From contig CAZWSX010000013.1 in assembly GCA_964636985.1 (NCBI GenBank), positions 124,001 through 188,000 of the forward strand: a stretch of 64,000 nt of DNA, in the 5' to 3' direction. The stretch comes from CAZWSX01 sp964636985. GTDB lineage: Bacteria > Planctomycetota > Planctomycetia > Pirellulales > Pirellulaceae. Position 1 is the first letter of the stretch, and every line of letters starts with the position of its first letter. The notes beneath the pieces were generated by a model, which had not been told where the DNA came from, searched no databases, and worked only from the letters and a program-made list of their open reading frames with translations. Made by a program: the position numbers and the translations under genes. Positions 61,750-64,000 of the stretch are shown here, in pieces.

Positions 61750-63240
61750 TTAGTGGTTGTGGCCTTCATGGGGATCGACCCCACCACCGGACTGATTCTT
61801 GATGGCCAAATGCAGCTGCTGCGCGCTGCTGATCGCCACGACTTTGCCGGGCGCAACTTGCTCGCTGGGCGTAATCACCACCCACAACGGATCGCGATAC
61901 TCAACCTTGACCGCTCTGCGATCAAAATGCTTGCCGTGAATGAGAAACACATACGTCTCGACGCCATCGACCGCAACGGCCTCGGTCGGCAGAACAAGCT
62001 TGTTCTCCCAACGCTCGACCGGCACGCGCAGGACCACGCGCTGCCCCGGCTTGTAACGCCACTGCGCGAACGTGCGATCTTTCTTCGAGCCATCCAGCAA
62101 CTCGTTGGGCAGCGCCACATAAACGTGCGCGGTGCGCGTGGCCGCATCGATCTGGTTCGAGACGTACTGAATCCGCAGGTTGTCGACGAGTTGGGTCTTG
62201 CCTCCCTTCGTTTCCAACACGGCGGCGACGGTCCGCTCGTCGGCTACGGCTTGCGACACGGCATCGACGTCGTGCTCGAAGGCTTGCCCCTCGATCATCA
62301 ATTCCGAGTAGTCGGAGAGAACCGACAGTTGCGTTCCCATCGGGACCGCCTGTCCCTGTTCGACTTCGATCCGCTGGATTTGCAGCGGCAAATCTGCCTC
62401 GCGCTGGTCGCCCGTGGCGTCGGCGATGGGGGCTCGCACCACCATCGTCGCCAGGAGCTTTCGCGTGCGAACAATGTTGTCGATTTGTTCGTCGCTCAGG
62501 CCGTGCAGCAGCAAAGCCTGGCGCTGCGCCCGCATCACTCCCTCTTGGCGATCCTTTTCGTATTGCCGTTCGAGCAGCGCCTTCCCCGCGACCGCACCCG
62601 ACTTGCTGATCGATTCAAGCCGGTCCAGTTCTTTCTGCACGACATCGATTTCCAAAATCGTCTTAAGGAAGTCCGATTGCGATTGAACCAGGTCCTCTTG
62701 GGTGAGGCGGACTTCGAACAGCGGCTCGCCCGGCGTGACCGTTTCCCCTTCCAAATGGAGAATCTTGGTCACGATCCCCGTCAGGGGCGAAACAACGGCC
62801 AGCCGCGAGCGCCCGCGAACCTCGACGACGACGCTCGGCAGCGAGACGCTCCGCTCGAATGATTGCAACTTGAGCTGCCCGATCTTCATCCCGACACTGG
62901 CCTGCGCCTCAGCCGAAAGCTCGAGCGACTCCGACTGCGGATGAGCCTCCGTATCAGGAATGTGCTCGTGACCAGCATGATCGTGCCCGGCATGGCCGTG
63001 TTCGCCGTGGTCGTGCCCGCCGTGATCGTGGCCATCGTGGCCGCCGTCGTCCCCTCCGTGCGAATCGTGATCGTGGTCCTCCTCGCCTGTCCCGCCGCGG
63101 GCGACAAACTTCTTCAGCGCCGGCTGCCATTGCGGATAGGTGATCGCGGCGATGATCACGATCGCCGCAAAGACAGCGATCGAGATCCAGCGACCGTAGT
63201 CGATTCGAGTACTAAGGTTGGTCGAAACAGCCTGAGTCAT
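61750..63240 (-). CDS. RND efflux periplasmic adaptor (CzcB/CusB-like) with His-rich N-terminus
   Basis: 496 residues. One membrane anchor (ISIAVFAAIVIIAAITY, about 18-35) is followed by a histidine-aspartate-glycine-rich region (about 55-95: DHDHDSHGG...GHDGHDHGGHDHGEHGHAGHD), a likely metal reservoir or donor. The body has the membrane-fusion-protein order: barrel-sandwich hybrid (VVVEVRGRSRLAVVSPLTGIVTKI...VTPGEPLFEVRLT), alpha-hairpin (QSQSDFLKTILEIDVVQKELDRLESISK), beta-barrel and proximal domain. It links the inner-membrane pump to an outer-membrane channel. No CzcC-like channel gene lies in the window; it may be upstream beyond 64000 or elsewhere. Confidence 0.92.
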   Translation of the reverse strand: MTQAVSTNLSTRIDYGRWISIAVFAAIVIIAAITYPQWQPALKKFVARGGTGEEDHDHDSHGGDDGGHDGHDHGGHDHGEHGHAGHDHAGHEHIPDTEAHPQSESLELSAEAQASVGMKIGQLKLQSFERSVSLPSVVVEVRGRSRLAVVSPLTGIVTKILHLEGETVTPGEPLFEVRLTQEDLVQSQSDFLKTILEIDVVQKELDRLESISKSGAVAGKALLERQYEKDRQEGVMRAQRQALLLHGLSDEQIDNIVRTRKLLATMVVRAPIADATGDQREADLPLQIQRIEVEQGQAVPMGTQLSVLSDYSELMIEGQAFEHDVDAVSQAVADERTVAAVLETKGGKTQLVDNLRIQYVSNQIDAATRTAHVYVALPNELLDGSKKDRTFAQWRYKPGQRVVLRVPVERWENKLVLPTEAVAVDGVETYVFLIHGKHFDRRAVKVEYRDPLWVVITPSEQVAPGKVVAISSAQQLHLAIKNQSGGGVDPHEGHNH

Positions 63241-63393
63241 GACGAGACTCCCGCGAAAAGCGAGTGAACGGGTGCGATGTGTTTCAAGAAATGGGACAAC
63301 GATAGACCGGCAATCGATCCAAGAATCACGGCACGATATTCAGTCCGCGCACGTTCTAGAGCGATCGCCGCAGCGATTTGGGAAGAGTCCCAA

Positions 63394-63855
63394 TCAAGAA
63401 AGAAATGCGCCTAGGCCGCGGTAACAGTCGCCGCGCGTTCTGATGTGGTAGTTGTGCGCTACGTCGCAAGCAAAAGGCTCGGACGATCCCAGTCGCTCGC
63501 AAGCGACGATGATCAGGCCGTCCAAAACCGCCACCGGAGCTTTGATCGCGCCCCAGTGTTGATAACCGGCCGTCAGCGTCGCCGAGCTATGCGAATCGTG
63601 AAAATCGTTGTGCGGGCAGCTGGAATCTGTCGGCGCCTGAGGCGTGCTCTGCTCGGCGGTGCAATCGTCGGCGCCGCAATGGTCGGCGACTTGGTCGTCC
63701 AGATCGTGATGATGATGGTGGCCGCAATCGTGATGGATGTGCTTCGCCGCGCTGGCAGTCGTCGCTGGCGACTGGCAATGCGCGTGCAAGCAATCGCCTA
63801 CCGTGTAATGGTAGACCATCGCGCAACACGTTAGCAGTGCGACGATATCTTTCAC
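63394..63855 (-). CDS. His/Cys-rich exported metal-binding protein
   Basis: 153 residues from a GTG at 63855. A hydrophobic start with Cys (MKDIVALLTCCAMVYHYTVG) could be a signal or lipoprotein-like sequence. It is followed by HIHHDCGHHHHHDLDDQVADHCGADDC, a dense metal-binding stretch, then PTDSSCPHNDFHDSHSS and a C-terminal domain (HWGAIKAPVAVLDGLIIVACERLG). It is 153 bases upstream of the adaptor on the same strand. A periplasmic metal buffer for the efflux pump is the likely role. The family is not recognised. Confidence 0.72.
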   Translation of the reverse strand: MKDIVALLTCCAMVYHYTVGDCLHAHCQSPATTASAAKHIHHDCGHHHHHDLDDQVADHCGADDCTAEQSTPQAPTDSSCPHNDFHDSHSSATLTAGYQHWGAIKAPVAVLDGLIIVACERLGSSEPFACDVAHNYHIRTRGDCYRGLGAFLS

Positions 63856-64000
63856 AGAAGCGACATTCCTCAGAGACGGACCCGCGCATCGCCCGATGCT
63901 ATCGATAGTATCGGCATGCTCGATCCAATTCCTGAATTGTTGAACTCACTTGACGCCCCGTCAAGGCGAATCAATCCAACAAGGCCCCAGTTCAGCGCGC
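63856..64000. other. Upstream region of the efflux operon (window edge)
   Basis: 145 bases 5' of the His-rich gene; no gene seen. A symmetric TATCGATAGTATCGGC patch is at 63900-63914, possibly part of the operator of a metal-responsive promoter. Confidence 0.3.

Overview
The window looks like chromosome from a Planctomycetes bacterium, most likely a member of the Pirellulales. The basis is family content. There is a planctomycete cytochrome-like / DUF1549 / DUF1553 protein paired with a DUF1501 protein, a DUF1559 pseudopilin-like protein, an SHD1-domain protein, a DUF1573 protein, a very long leucine-rich-repeat protein and a Ser/Thr kinase with a polytopic C-terminus. The DNA is GC-rich, few genes have a clear Shine-Dalgarno site, and long antisense reading frames are common. 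I see no rRNA, tRNA, CRISPR array, transposase or prophage.

Layout. 0.1-4.4 kb (+): a membrane-anchored transglutaminase-like protein and an HDOD / degenerate-GGDEF protein. 4.5-15.1 kb (-): HrpA helicase, a PIN-TRAM protein, a CopZ-type zinc/[2Fe-2S] protein, an anti-sigma-like protein with an ECF sigma factor, a two-helix membrane protein and a kinase. 15.5-22.6 kb: DUF1559 protein, GT39-like and GT2 glycosyltransferases, and the LRR protein. 22.7-28.7 kb: alpha/beta hydrolase, SDR, HemL, an isoprenylcysteine-methyltransferase-like protein, an AT-rich orphan and a TatD-type hydrolase. 28.7-33.1 kb: a stress-like group (DUF4142, GSP17M-like, BON lipoprotein, a 41-residue membrane protein, topoisomerase IB). 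33.2-34.1 kb: an isolated TIR-domain protein. 34.1-41.2 kb: the DUF1501 / DUF1553 pair, a lipoprotein with a TPR protein, and a DUF1573 protein. 41.8-48.6 kb (-): NhaR-like regulator, an unknown protein, a single-domain response regulator, M24 peptidase, D-2-hydroxyacid dehydrogenase and MetK. 49.1-53.1 kb (+): an adenylation-carrier-thioesterase synthetase, a methyltransferase and a small membrane protein. 53.4-58.4 kb: SHD1 protein, a DapA-like aldolase, a two-gene unit with an ABC ATPase fused to an acetyltransferase fold, a histone-like protein and DUF1028. 58.5-63.9 kb (-): a CzcA/CusA-type heavy-metal efflux operon with histidine-rich partners.

The parts that stand out are these: (i) the ABC ATPase-GNAT fusion translationally coupled to a small protein; (ii) a dispersed family of palindromic repeats whose stems covary around a conserved loop, found 3' of several genes; (iii) the TIR protein with an unassigned N-terminal domain; (iv) the one-module A-T-TE synthetase with its methyltransferase. 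Several intrinsic terminators are clear, and one of them, about 300 bases past the DUF4142 stop, leaves room for a structured 3' RNA.
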